Source: Ciona intestinalis
Taxonomy: Eukaryota; Chordata; Ascidiacea; Phlebobranchia; Cionidae
Assembly: GCF_000224145.3 (NCBI RefSeq)
Contig: NC_020171.2
Location: 369,251-433,250 of the forward strand
DNA length: 64,000 bases
Direction of reading: 5' to 3'
Shown: positions 48,917 through 60,749 of the stretch, piece after piece
Position numbering within the stretch: position 1 is the stretch's first letter
How the letters are laid out: every line of letters starts with the position of its first letter
The notes under the pieces: generated by a model
Database searches by the model: none
The model's input: only the letters and a program-made list of their open reading frames with translations
What the model was told of the DNA's origin: nothing
Position numbers and translations under genes: made by a program

Positions 48917-49707
48917 GTTTAAAAGAGTCAGAACCTAATATCACATATACGGATAAAAGTGAAGTTTGCTTTATTATAAAAGTGAGGATAAACTAAGACA
49001 TAAGGTGTACATTGCAAAGTGTGAAGTAACAAACTGAAACGTTTTTCGCATTTTAAAAGGCTGATATATTTATTAATTTATTGTAATCTTTAAAAACAAA
49101 TTCTTTTAAAAACTGTTTATCCAGAAAAAAAGAGAATTTTTGACGAAGTTATTTTGTCCAAAGTTGTGACGTCTATTTCTTATGTTCCTTATTTCTTCTC
49201 TGCTAATTTTTTGTAATACTTTGTGTTCTTTCCGTTCTACCTAATGCTCATCAATTTTAAAATCACTTATTATCAAGAATTATATATGTGGCATTTATCT
49301 TGATAAACATAGACCCCAAACTGAAGTACAGGAATAGTTAGACACACAATCGTGTTAAAAAAGTTTAACTTGGTTGTATTGTTTACTGAATAATACAGCA
49401 CAGAAATTTCAGGGTTGGCCTGCCCACTCTGCCACCCCAGGTTTGGCGCCTATGTTGATAAAAGTTACCCAAACTTTTCAAGTAATGAACCATATCTACT
49501 TTACAACATTAATAGGAGCCACAATTTTAAAGCTATTTGGATACTATTCTATTATATATAGGTGGAGACTATATAACAGGGCACGTCAGGGTTCTGGTAT
49601 ATAGAGTGGCCTATTACCCAAATTCAAATTATACAGTGTAGCAAGATGCACACGATGGTCACAAATTTAGTATCTTTAAATTATTCTGTTCAATTACAAG
49701 TGATTTT

Positions 49708-49713
49708 TTATTT
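49708..49713 (-). terminator. Possible polyadenylation signal of the coiled-coil pseudo-caspase gene
   Basis: The minus strand reads AATAAA about 500 nt downstream of the TAA at 50216-50218. The 22-bp minisatellite lies between and would be in the 3'UTR. Confidence 0.35.
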
Positions 49714-49904
49714 GCTACAGCAGAAAATACATGAATATTAAATGTAAAATTATCATGTGTGTACTGTTATTATACACAGGAAATAATTAAAGTAAATATA
49801 TTTATGTTACATAGATATCTTAAAACTAAGGCATAGAAATATAATAAAACTTACAGTGATAGAATGAACACAGTGAAAATAACAACACAATATTTGACTC
49901 TCAA

Positions 49905-50125
49905 TAAAACTGAAGTGATGTGAAAACAAAACTAAAGTAATGTAAAAATAAAACTGAATTAATGTGAAAATAAAACTGAAGTAATGTGAAAATAAAACTG
50001 AATTAATGTGAAAATAAAACTGAATTAATGTGAAAATAAAACTGAATTGATGTGAAAATATAACTGAATCGATGTGAAAATAAAACTGAAGCAATGTAAA
50101 CATAAAACTGAAGTGATGTGAAAGT
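49905..50125 (+). repeat. 22-bp minisatellite, about 10 units
   Basis: The unit is close to AATAAAACTGAATTAATGTG plus AA, with variants such as GAAGTAATG and GAATTGATG. On the minus strand it creates a spurious 134-codon open frame. It lies in the probable 3'UTR of the minus-strand gene. Confidence 0.9.
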
Positions 50126-50215
50126 AAAAAAAAACTGGACCAATATTTAAATAAAAAGTGATGTAAAACCCAGTGCAAAACATTATACGTGCAGAAATAA
50201 ACACACATCATTACT

Positions 50216-53200
50216 TTATATTCCAGGCATCAAATAAAGTTTCCTTTTCAAATTTTCGTCAACAAAAATATTCAAATGGTCTTCCCTGCCAGTGGGTTTT
50301 CTCTGTAGTGAGTTTACTGATGCCTCAGAAAAGGCTGTAGCTGTAGATCTTGGGGTAGAAGATTGATCCTATTAAGAGGAAAAAATTATAGGATTTTACA
50401 TGCACAAACATGTTGTTGTATTTAATGAATGAATGTATGTAACTTATTTGTTCTTAAGTGACAGTGTGAGTGTAAAGACAGTTGTGTTATATCACAGGTG
50501 TTATGTTTCATACACTCTGTGCCTGTTTGTGTGTTACCATATATGTAACTTTGTTGGTGATTATCATTTTATGTATGGCTGATAATTTAGACAACCCATA
50601 ACCACTGGATTGGAGCAATTTCTGTTAAGTGTTTAAACCACAATGGTACCACATTCAGGCCATCTGTGGGGGCATTCAAGCCTAACAAACACACTGCAAT
50701 AGATAAACAACTTAATAATATTAAGACATACATCCTATCTTCTCACCTGAAGCTGTTTCTTTGCGTTTCTCAATATACTGATAAGATCAGTTGATCCTGC
50801 TTGGTTAGAGATCATCTTCATAAAGGATTGAACAAACCATGGGAGTCCTCCATCATCACTGGATGCTGTGACTCCTCCAAAGGTGGGTCCTCCATCCAGC
50901 ATACTTAACTCTTCACACATGATCCTTGCAACTACAAAGTCTTCAGGAACAGAAAGAGGTTCCGGTTGGAAGATATGATCATTCAGCTTCATTTTTGAAC
51001 TCCGGACATCACTTACCATGGGAAGAACAGGATCCCTGTTTGTTACGTGGAGAAAAAAGAGGAAAATCTTCGGTTTTCCCATCAGAGCAGGACATCTAGA
51101 ACTTACAAATGATTCCATGAAGTCTAGGATAGAAACTACTCCATCCTCGGTGATAATCTTTCCTTTTTCGTTGGATTGCGCAACAACTGCTACCAAGAGA
51201 GAGTTATGACGGCCGTGGTAACCATGGTATTGGTCCGATAACCCTGACATATGCTGCCTCATGCCCGCTGCTGAGAGATTTGAGCGATGGATTAGGTAAT
51301 AACCAAGTTGGACGAATAACGATTCGAGTTGTTTGTTGTTTTTATCTTTGGTTTTTGATGGTTTTTCTTCACGGGGTGATTTTGTGAACCATTCGTTGTG
51401 TATTACCATGGCTACTCCTTTGGGTTGCGTCATTTCATAAGCATCTTCTCTCAGTGCTTTGTCAATACTAATCTATGGTAAAATAAATAAGTGAAATATT
51501 TTTTTAGGTGTTTTCATCTAAATAGTAACTACTGGATTGGAGCAATTACTGTTAAGAGACATAGAAGTACAGTATTGAGTCTTTAAACCCAGTATCTTCT
51601 AGTAAAGAGATGATTGCTTTTACAACAATGCCACAGCCCACAAGTAAAACAATGCATATATATATATATAGATTAACGAATAAATCAGTCTAAAATAATG
51701 CAAAATAACCAAAAACTGATGAGAATAGAGGTATAAAGAGATTTCTAGGTGTAACAAGCGAACACTAGCCAGTTTTTTTCTTTCATAAAGACTTACTGTA
51801 GTGACACTCACCCATATAAAAAATGACTACAATTTTCAACAACAAATTTGGTTTACAAATAACTCAACTTTACCTTATTGGGTTTAATAAGTAATTGAGG
51901 ATCCACATTATTCCCCATTGTCTTAGCTACAATAGAAGCAAGGCGTTTCACGTATTCATATTCATGACTAACTTGTTCAAATTCATTGCTGAGTTTTAGT
52001 ACCTGTGTGAAATGTGATTTCTATGTGGTAAATGACGTCAGTTTCTATTTTATTAAAAGACACATATGTTGTTTTAATAGCTTTTGTTGAATGTAGCTTA
52101 CTTTATCCTCACATGGCCATAAAACGAGTTACCATGTATGTTACTTTGTGTAATCTGCAGTGTATAACTTATAAGTATATATAGAATAGCCTATAGAATA
52201 TAGAATATTAATTTAGTTTTAAATACTTGTATTATTTTAATTTTTTATATAATTACTATTATTAGGTGCATAAAACAGTTTTTAATCAGTTTCAATACAA
52301 ACATTACAGTCTGTATATACACCACAATTGCTTCAGTTTCTAATTTAAAACGTTTGTAACTGACTACTGTATTAAACTGATGGACTGCATTGTTTTCATT
52401 AAAATTACTTTTCTATTTATTAGAAATTATCCCATATAAGGTTTATAATATGAATACATTACATTTAATAACCACTTTCATAAAGCTTAGAACCAAACTC
52501 AACCAAAAACCATCTAAAACACAGTATGTACTTCATTCATAGATTGCTCATATGACATCTTTAAGTCTTCTCTTTGTTTTTCCAACAACTTTGTGTTTTC
52601 ACTTAAACTATTTGATTGTTCTTTCAATTTTTCGATCAAGTTTATTTCATTGTCGTAACCACCGCGCAACCATGTGACTTCTTCTTCATCCAAGCGTGAC
52701 TTATGTTGCTGGCGAATAATTAAATGGATAAATAAATGAGTAAATGTGAGTAAATGCAGTGAATGAATGACTTAATAGTAACTGGATAACCTCTTCGAAC
52801 ACGATAACGAAGATCAATTTATTTAAAACAACTAAGAGAAGGGAATTAGCAACAAAACAACAATTGGTAAAACACACTATGGGTAAAAACTACTCGAGTA
52901 AAATTGTCAAATAAAAGCATGACTGCTAAATCTAACATGATATATAAACAAAAAAAGAAAATGAATGAATGAATGAAAAAGTAAAAGCAATGAATAAAAC
53001 AGTTTCTGCCTTCAGACAAAGGATACGAATTCAAGGCTTAACGCTGCTACCATTGTGGCCGCATATATTTTCTTGAGAAAAACACTCGAGGACAATTATT
53101 CCAGCCCTGTGGCCCAGGTGGTCTTAACTACCAGCCATACATTAAACATATGTCTGCCCATAAAAATAAAAAAAATATGAATCTAACCCATAGTTCTAGT

Positions 53201-56200
53201 GGCATAAAAAAATAATCCTAGTTAAATACCTCTAGCCTATCCAGTTCAGCTTTAATTTTTGTCAATTCTTCAGATTTTCTTGTCCTTCTTAAGATAGAAG
53301 ATTCAAGTTTGTGCCTTCGCTTGGGACCAACTATTTTATATTTTCCTAAGCTTTGCTGGACCCTGAAATATAATATTAATTTATAGGTAGTAGTAATATA
53401 ATACAGACACCCATTTCTATGTTATACCCTGACGGTACGCATGAATTGTATGAATACACTATGTGTGTCTGGTGTATAAAAAGACACCCATGTTATAACT
53501 TGACACTGAGCATGAGGTGTATGAATACACCATGTGTGCCTGGTGTATAAAAAGACACCCATGTTATAGCTTCAACAGTGAGCATGAGGCGTATAAATAT
53601 ACCATGTGTAACAGGTGTATTAGAAGACACCCAAGTTTTAGCCTGACAGTGAGCATAAGATGTATGAATACTCATGTATTAAAAAAACAAGCCCAAAACA
53701 AACAAAAAACATATTAAATATTACCCTACTATAGATCTCACGTTTTAATAGTTGTATCATGAGCATCAATGCTTGCTTTACACTGTTCATAGGATATGGT
53801 CACTGCATCTATTCTCTCCATACATTCAGCATACATATCACGGAAATGACTTGAAGACATTGCTTGTTTACGAGCTGCTATTTCTTCATCAATAAGTTCA
53901 TAACTTCTACGAGTTTTCCTTAAAAAATATTTAAAATTTGTTACTGTTTTTTTTTATTTGGTTTGATCATTTATATTCTCAAGGGGGAACTTAAGTGACT
54001 TATCCATGGTTGCCACTCTCATGGCCACAGTCGAGTTGCTGAAGCTATTATAGTGTGTGGATAAGCAGATATATATGACTTTTGGTGGGTTAAGCCATTT
54101 ATATTCTTGTGGGTGGGAACTTAAGTGACTTATCCATGGTTGCCACTCTCATGTCCACAGATGAGTTGCTGAAGCTATTGCAGTGTGTGGGTAAGCAGAT
54201 GTATATGACTTTTGGTTGGTTAAGCCTTTTATATTCTCGTGGGCGGGGACTTGACTTATCTGTGACTTATCTATGGTTGCCACTCCTGTGCCCACGGTCA
54301 AGTTGCTGGAGCTATTGTAGTGTGTGCATAGCATAAGCAGAAATGGCTTTTGATTGGTTTGGTCATTTATATCCTTGAGTGACTTATTAAAAACTTGAGT
54401 GACTTATTAATAGTTACCACTCCTAAAACTATTTTAAACTATTGTAGTGACACATTATATATATCACAAAAAAACACATTTTATATATACATCATAACAA
54501 CTGTTGTTTTGTCGCTATACCTGTTTTTTTTTTCTATTTAAAACATTCAAAAATCTTGGCTCCCGTAATGGAAAAGACAAATAATGATTTACTGTTAGGA
54601 TATTATATTATACAATATTACCTTATTTGCCGATCCAGGTCCCTTAACAGTTTTAACTTTTCTCCTAAATCTCTCTCCGTTTCAGTGTGTGCTCTCTTGT
54701 TAGCAATATTTTCAAATTGTTGTTCAAATCTAGCATGTAAACGCCATTGAAATGACCGGGTCACCATTTTGGTCAGGAGGTCATGGACGCGCGGTAAAAC
54801 AGAGATGACGGGAAATCGCTTTTCAGCGTCAGTGTGGTTCACGTTTTCCAGTAATATCTCAGTATTATCACTCAGAAGCATTTCGCACTTTTTCTGCAAA
54901 CAAATTTTGTAAAATCGAAATTAGGTTTCAATTACAAAAACAGAAATAAATAGGTTAAACCCAAATTTTGAAGCCTGTTAAGCAGTTTAACATTATTTAC
55001 TCGCTTTTTTACAATAATAAGACGTAAAATCTACACTATAATACGATAATAACTCAGAAAAACGGCAGTCTAAAAACGCAGTAAAAATACTTACTGGAGG
55101 GAAATAACCTGCAACAAAACGAGGAATACATTTTGGTGGTGATCATCCCAGCAAAAACAAAACGTATTTATAAAATTCACAACGTTTTAAAAACAAACCG
55201 TAAAATGATGTACTTTTATCTAAATATCCTGATCGGGTTTTAAACAATTAACAATGGTCTATGAGGGTCGTGAGGATACGGTTTTATAATTCTTTGAATG
55301 TTCTTTGTTTACTACCAAATGGGACGAGAATTTTGTTTAGAATAAAAAGGTGTCCCATCTTCCCCCTCCCTACCACCTAATAAAAATAGGTTCCCAACAA
55401 TTAATTTATTTACCTTCAATTGCTTCATTTGAAATTTAACTCGTTCCAGGTCGTTGTTGACTGCTCTTGTTGTGCGAAACTGGACTTCTAAAGGTTGTAG
55501 AACATATTCCACAAAACGCGAAAGTAAAGTGCCATAAAAATCAATCCTGTGCAGAAACATTTTCACTCCTCTTGTCGCTGCGTTTTCAGTTCGAGGCTCA
55601 GCGACGTTAGTTTCAAGGTTTCGCTAAAAAAAAACATAAAACGTAAAGTTGGCGGTGTCTTATAATAACTTTGCAAAAATTGCACTGTATAAAATAACGG
55701 TAGGAATTAAGTTAATTACGCCCATTGGCTAGGGCATAAACGAACAGCCAGTTTGACACATTCTATTACTGAGCAATGTCTGTTAAGTTTCTTGCACTAA
55801 AACACATATTATATAGTGCGGTGGAAAATATGGGACACCTGTTGATTCTATTTTCAATTTAGTATTAAAAAGCGTCACTGTTATAACTTCTTACCTTTGT
55901 CTCCCAGGCGTACCACTGCCGCACCAATCTCACGCTGTTACAAGTTTTGTAATCGAGGAAGTATTGTCGTCTTCGTTGAGCTATTGCGTTTAACGAACGT
56001 CCAACTTCTTCCAATGCATGTCGACCTGCTTTTGCTTTCTCTTTGTGCAGTGTAAGGCGGTATATGTGCTCCTGGGCCTGGACTTGAATATCAATATCGC
56101 TCATTTCGTGGATAACTTTTGTGCCCTGAAAATTAATGTACAGTGTGGTAATGAATGTGAATTGCTTTATCCTAGCGTGGCGGAAAAGGAAAGTTGTTAT

Positions 56201-56889
56201 AACACGGGTGTTCTGTTCCATACACTTCGTGCCAGCTTTACGAGTAACCACGTATGTAACTTTGTGGGTTTTTTATGTATAGTAGGGTGGGGGAAGATGG
56301 GACACCTTTTCAATCTATTTTCTTCTACAATTTGGTAGTAAACAGACATTTAACAGTTTTTTATAAAACTTTATCTTCACGGCTCCCACAGATCGTTGTT
56401 AATTGTTCAAAACACGATCAGGATATTTGGTTATTATATGTGAAAGGTGTCCCATCTTTCCCCACCCTACTATATACAGTTTCGCCTTTTTTTCCCGAAA
56501 TTGGTTTAAAAAATAGTTCCATATACGCTAATTCCTGCTTTGACATATTTTGAAGAGTCTTTTAAACTGTAGTTCAATGGCTTTAGTTCGNNNNNNNNNN
56601 NNNNNNNNNNNNNNNNNNNNNNNNNNNNNNNNNNNNNNNNTTGTTAATTGTTTAAAACACGATCAGGATATTTGGTTATTATGTGTGAAAGGTGTCCCAT
56701 CTTCCCCCACCCTACTATATGTCTGACAATTTTGAAAACTTATCAATGAGCACATGCGCAGTAGCGCCGGGTTCAAATTCAACGGTCGGAACAAATATAA
56801 CACACCGGACATGCAAAAAATGTAAGGATAGAAAAACTAACCGAAAAAGACAAAGGGACTTCACTGCCTGACGCAGCAATCGACGACAT
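50216..56889 (-). CDS. Long coiled-coil protein with C-terminal pseudo-caspase domain (10 coding exons, 752 aa)
   Basis: Coding exons in transcript order: 56842-56889, 55895-56125, 55414-55623, 54622-54893, 53742-53918, 53230-53362, 52532-52711, 51874-52002, 50747-51472, 50216-50368, totalling 2259 nt with matching phases. Residues 1-460 are charged, helical and rich in Glu/Lys/Arg/Gln, with coiled-coil segments at ~17-60, 130-165, 225-300 and 330-450; no known domain was recognised there. Residues 461-702, one exon, fit a caspase p20+p10 fold: YEMTQPKGVAMVIHNEWF at the start, CPALMGKPKIFLFF at the usual LxGKPK position, DGGLPWF near the p10 GSWF site. The catalytic His position reads AQSN (Gln559) and the QACRG site reads LHVTN (His602), so it should be proteolytically dead. 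Residues 703-752 form a polar tail. A cytosolic scaffold or caspase regulator is an inference. There is no signal peptide or membrane segment. Confidence 0.85.
50424..50660 (-). mobile_element. SINE fragment in the last intron of the pseudo-caspase gene
   Basis: Reverse-oriented copy from TGAATGAATGTATGTAACTT to a diverged GTTTAAACCACAATGGTACC. Confidence 0.6.
50747..51472 (-). CDS. Single exon encoding the whole pseudo-caspase domain
   Basis: This 726-nt exon is phase 0 at both ends and carries the complete caspase-like module (residues 461-702). The neighbouring exons are small (129 and 153 nt) and encode coiled coil and tail. A symmetrical exon with a whole domain suggests the module was acquired as a unit. 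The S1-pocket Arg motifs (R-x-G-T in p20 and S-x-R near GSW) are also not seen; the p10 region reads SSDDGG. Confidence 0.75.
53395..53685 (+). repeat. 71-bp satellite array, ~4 units, in the pseudo-caspase gene
   Basis: Units with GAGCATGAGGTGTATGAATA and TGGTGTATAAAAAGACACCC, in the intron between exons 5 and 6. Confidence 0.85.
53975..54425 (-). repeat. ~125-bp tandem repeat, ~3.5 units, inverted
   Basis: Units with AAGTGACTTATCCATGGTTG, GCCACTCTCATG and GAAGCTATTGCAGTGTGTGG, in an intron of the pseudo-caspase gene. Confidence 0.85.
55218..55372 (+). mobile_element. 5'-truncated MITE copy
   Basis: It begins inside the element at ATCCTGATCGGGTTTTAAAC and ends at the right terminus GTCCCATCTTCCCCCTCCCTA. 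Confidence 0.7.
56140..56719 (-). mobile_element. SINE fragment and two MITE copies around an N gap
   Basis: A SINE fragment (56140-56272) is followed by a complete reverse MITE (56278-56474). After unique sequence and 50 N (56591-56640), the right half of another MITE follows (56641-56719). All lie in the first intron of the pseudo-caspase gene. Confidence 0.7.
56591..56640. other. Assembly gap (50 N)
   Basis: The gap lies at or within a MITE, so repeat collapse is the likely cause. Confidence 1.
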
Positions 56890-57138
56890 CTTTATAACTT
56901 GTCAATACTTCAGTACAAAATATCTTATCAAGATAAAGGAATATAGTTAACTATGACTGCAGATAACAAGTTTTTTTATATCTGTCGTATAGCCGTTTTT
57001 CATTTCCTATTACTCTTGTATGCGCTTACAAATTGCTAGAGCCTGTAGCTTTATATCTGTGCCGTTACTTTTTACATTTTGAGCTCCAAGTATATTTATA
57101 CAGTTATCTTTTAATGTATATATATATATATATCTATC

Positions 57139-57326
57139 TATAGTAGGGTGGGGAAAGTCGGGACACCTTTAGCACACAATAACCAAATATCATGATCGTG
57201 TTTAAAACAATTAACAACGGTCTGTGGGAGTCGTGGGAATACGGTTTTATAATCCTTTGAATGAACATTTAAATGGGACAAGAACATAGAATGAAAAAGT
57301 GTCTCATCTTCCCCCACCCTACTGTA
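57139..57326 (+). mobile_element. MITE copy upstream of the pseudo-caspase gene
   Basis: Complete forward copy preceded by a (TA)n/(TATC)n run. It starts 250 bp upstream of the start codon. Confidence 0.8.
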
Positions 57327-58854
57327 TAACTTCCCAACGTTAGCAAACACATAGCTAAATCAAGCGTTATCAGTAGTAACTTTATCAAGAGCAAACAACA
57401 ACTTCATTTATATCTTTAAGTGCTAAAAAGATCTCTACGAGCACTTGGGCAAACACCCTTTAGCTAATTAAACTGGCGACAGACGAATAGATTAAGTTTA
57501 CGCTGTTATCTGTGCGTGTCTTCTGCTACACCCTTGCCAGTTTGAAATCTTAGGTTTTTGATTAACAGTAGGCCTACTGCAGGGAAAAATGAATACCGTT
57601 AGCATATAATGTCCCGTATTTTCTGATCGTTTTCTAACAGCAATTAACAACGCTAGAGTTGTTAAGGATACGGTTATATAATTCTGTAAACAATATTTGT
57701 TTATCACTTAACGGAAAAACAGAATGAAAACATGAACCATCATAACCCGACTTACAACATAGCAGCGTGTAGGTAACGTTTATTTCCAAAATGTAACTCA
57801 TATGCTGAAACTTATACACAATAACTGAACTAAAATATTGACTGCTCTACTATAACTAAATTCAAAAACCATGCTAAAACAAGTTTTAAATTTAACAAAA
57901 AAGACATATTTTTTCTAATACCGGCTCAATATACATAACAAGCGTCTTAAACATATTAAGCCCTCCCTAACTGACATTACAAACCAAATCTATGTTCTTT
58001 CTAGAATACATAGCCTGTAACATGACTTTACCAGCGGCGTAACACACAACATATCCCACCCAATTCCGATCTGTTACGAACCGAAACATGATACTGTAGC
58101 AACTAGCTGTAAACATTAGTTTCAAAGGGCTGAATCAGGTTGTTGGGAACAAAAGTGAACGAGTATATTATTGTTAAGCTAAACTTTAGCTTAGCTGGTA
58201 AAAAAACAGCGCTGGGAAATGGGCAAACCATGGACTAAATCAAAGATTTTCCATTCAAATGCCGCACTACATTGATCATATGGGATGTAAAGTAGAAATT
58301 CATATACATGCAATACATGTTGTTTTATTCCATTATTTTATGGTTCTTAAGGGGCATTTCAACGAAAAGCTGCTTCTGTTTTTGAATCTTTGATCGTACT
58401 TTTACAACACGTTTGAGCATTTCTATATACATATATATTATATATACTAAGTTTTCGTTGGTATGCCCTTTAATTACAACTCTAAGAGCCATGAGACGGA
58501 GCATGCCACATGCTTATCGGGCGTACAACATGTTAAAAATATGTGACCGGCAGAGCACGACCTGCTTTACGTAGGTATCGGACTTATTGGTAATAAGCCT
58601 GAGGTGGTGTCTTACTAGAGAGAAGTTCAGAAGTTTTAAACAGGCATATCAGACACCGCGTAGCCGAAAAACACCACATCAAAAGAAAGATTACACGCAA
58701 CAAAATGGCTCTTCATACAACAAGCAAAACTATTTCCTCAGACAACATATTTAGTGTTAAATAAAGCAAATATTGGACTTACCTGTGTTTTGAATCTAGG
58801 ATATTTTGTTTTCAATTCTTGTCAGATACAGAAAAGTTTTGAAGCGATTGTTTA

Positions 58855-59400
58855 CATACACTCATGCTCACTGTCCAGCTACAGCATGGTTTTCTTATAC
58901 ACCAGACACACATGGTGTGTTCATACACCTCATGCTCACTGTCAGTTATAAATTGGGTATCTGCTATACATCAGGCACACATGGTGTATTCACACACCTC
59001 ATGCTCACTGTCCAGTTATAACATGGGTGTCTTCTTATACACCAGACACACATGGTGTGTTCATACACCTCATGCTCACTGTCAAGTTATAACATGGGTG
59101 TCTTCTTATACACCTTCTGCTTACTTTTGAGTTATAGCATGAATATCTTCTTATACACTAGACACACATGATGTATTCATACACCTGATGCTCACTACCA
59201 AGTCAAAACATCAGTTTCTTATGATACAAGGACACATACACCTGATGCTCACTGTCAAGTCAAAACATCAGTTTCTTACTATACACCAGACATATACACC
59301 TGATGCTTACTGTCAAATTCTAACATGGGTGTCTTCTTACACACCAAACACACATGGCATACCCATACACCTCATGCTCCCTGTCGAGCAGATACAAAAA
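58855..59400 (-). repeat. 71-bp satellite array, ~7 units, inverted
   Basis: Reverse-complement units (CATGCTCACTGTCCAGTTAT, CATGGGTGTCTTCTTATACAC, CAGACACACATGGTGT). The right half is shortened and diverged. Confidence 0.85.
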
Positions 59401-59643
59401 TACGCTTACAGCGTTTAATTTTAACAATTACAAGAGCATTGAAGATTGAATACTACGTTATACAAACAGAGTTAACAAGCCAACCCCATATTCTCCACAG
59501 TGTATCATACAACCTATACACTTTGGCTTATTCAGTGCTTCTCAACCTTATAGTAGCAACCCATATTTTAATTAAAAATTAATGGGAAAATTTTGGCGAC
59601 CAAATTTTGAAAACTATTTTTTTCACTTATTTTTTTGTGAGTA

Positions 59644-59790
59644 TATAGTAGGGTGGGGTAAGATAGGCCTTTTTAAAACTTGTAAAAAGTAAAAAAAGTA
59701 GCCCCACAAGTAAAAAAACAGCGTTGTTAATTGTTAACACATATAGGATTTTATGTGCTACTGGTATCCATCTTACCCCACTGTATATTA
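59644..59790 (-). mobile_element. Degenerate MITE copy, second end type
   Basis: Left end AGTAGGGTGGGGTAAGATAG; right end GGTATCCATCTTACCCCACTG. Confidence 0.6.
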
Positions 59791-60479
59791 TATTGAAATG
59801 TTTTAGGTTTTATTGAAAAAGTTAGAAGGCTTTCTGAACCACTGTAGTAAATGACCTAACCAAAAAAGTTTTTTTTATTTTGGGGTTGAGAAGCACTGGT
59901 TTTCATAATTCTTTATTCAGTTCCAAATTGGGGCTGGGGCAATAATGAAAACATAAAATTTTAAACTAAAAAAGGAATATTGTTGTTTGATCAATAAAAA
60001 TAGACTTGATTATGCATTGATATTGTAAAAGGCAAAAACTTCATCAAAAAAAGTACTTTTACCGAATGTATGACAAAAATACAAGGTAAAAAAGCACAAA
60101 ATCAAGTTTAAAACTAGTTTTAAATATACATGAAGCAGCCATTTATAGGAAAAAACTATGCAAAAAATAAGGGCACTGAAAAAAATGTTTAAAAAAATCA
60201 AAAATATTTGGGAAAATGAAACTCGTATTTGGAACATTAAAAACAGCAATGTTGTGTAATAGTACGCAAGGCAAGAATAAATGTAAAAACATTTAACTAG
60301 GACGTTTGGTATAAGGAACTTATGTGCTTTTTTTATCTTTGGTTGCGTAATTTGGTAGTTTCAGTTTTTTCATACAATAAATAAATTAGTTTCTTTAGAA
60401 GTTAGATTTATGGTATACATTGCACTTTTAAAATTTATGCGGTAAAATTTAAAGATAAATTAAACGCGGACATAAAATG

Positions 60480-60605
60480 ACCACTAGGAAAGCTAGAGTG
60501 CTAAAATGGTGAGCTATGACAAGTCACATGACCCCACGCTCACTGAACCATGACAAGTCACATGACCTCATGCTCACTAAAGCATATCATGTCACATGAC
60601 CTCAG
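60480..60605 (+). repeat. ~33-bp short tandem repeat, 3 units
   Basis: Units resemble CATGACAAGTCACATGACC followed by CCACGCTCACTGAA. The array ends at the acceptor of the weak exon candidate. Confidence 0.7.
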
Positions 60606-60619
60606 TTTTGCACAGGACG

Positions 60620-60692
60620 CAACGGAAGTTCTTCATCGATATTTGATCCCGAACTGACTCGCTTCGTACGAAAAGTTGAGCGGGAACTCAAA
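60620..60692 (+). CDS. Possible isolated terminal exon, unknown gene
   Basis: After a TTTTGCACAG acceptor, one frame reads RNGSSSSIFDPELTRFVRK and continues VERELK to a TGA. The charged C-terminus looks protein-like, unlike the surrounding repeats. No upstream exon with a compatible donor was found within the repeat-rich 57-60.5 kb, and the family is not recognised. It may be a relic or the 3' exon of a gene with distant exons. Confidence 0.2.
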
Positions 60693-60749
60693 TGACTGGT
60701 GGGTGAAAGAAGATGTTATTATTATGTGGTTGACGTTTTTTAGTTATGT

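Larger units (their letters stand above)
48917..50215. other. Convergent 3' region between NR5A and the coiled-coil pseudo-caspase gene
   Basis: Both genes end here. It holds the NR5A 3'UTR, for which no canonical AATAAA was seen close to the stop, a 22-bp minisatellite at 49905-50125 and a minus-strand AATAAA near 49708-49713. No gene was recognised. Confidence 0.5.

Noticed and set aside
49807..50211. 134-codon minus-strand open frame rich in Phe, Ser and His
   Set aside because: It is produced entirely by the 22-bp tandem repeat and has no domain or splice context.
58783..58817. Minus-strand 35-nt exon-like stretch (ELKTKYPRFKTQ) with a GTAAGT donor
   Set aside because: The acceptor is weak and no partner exon with matching phase was found on either side, so it remains isolated.
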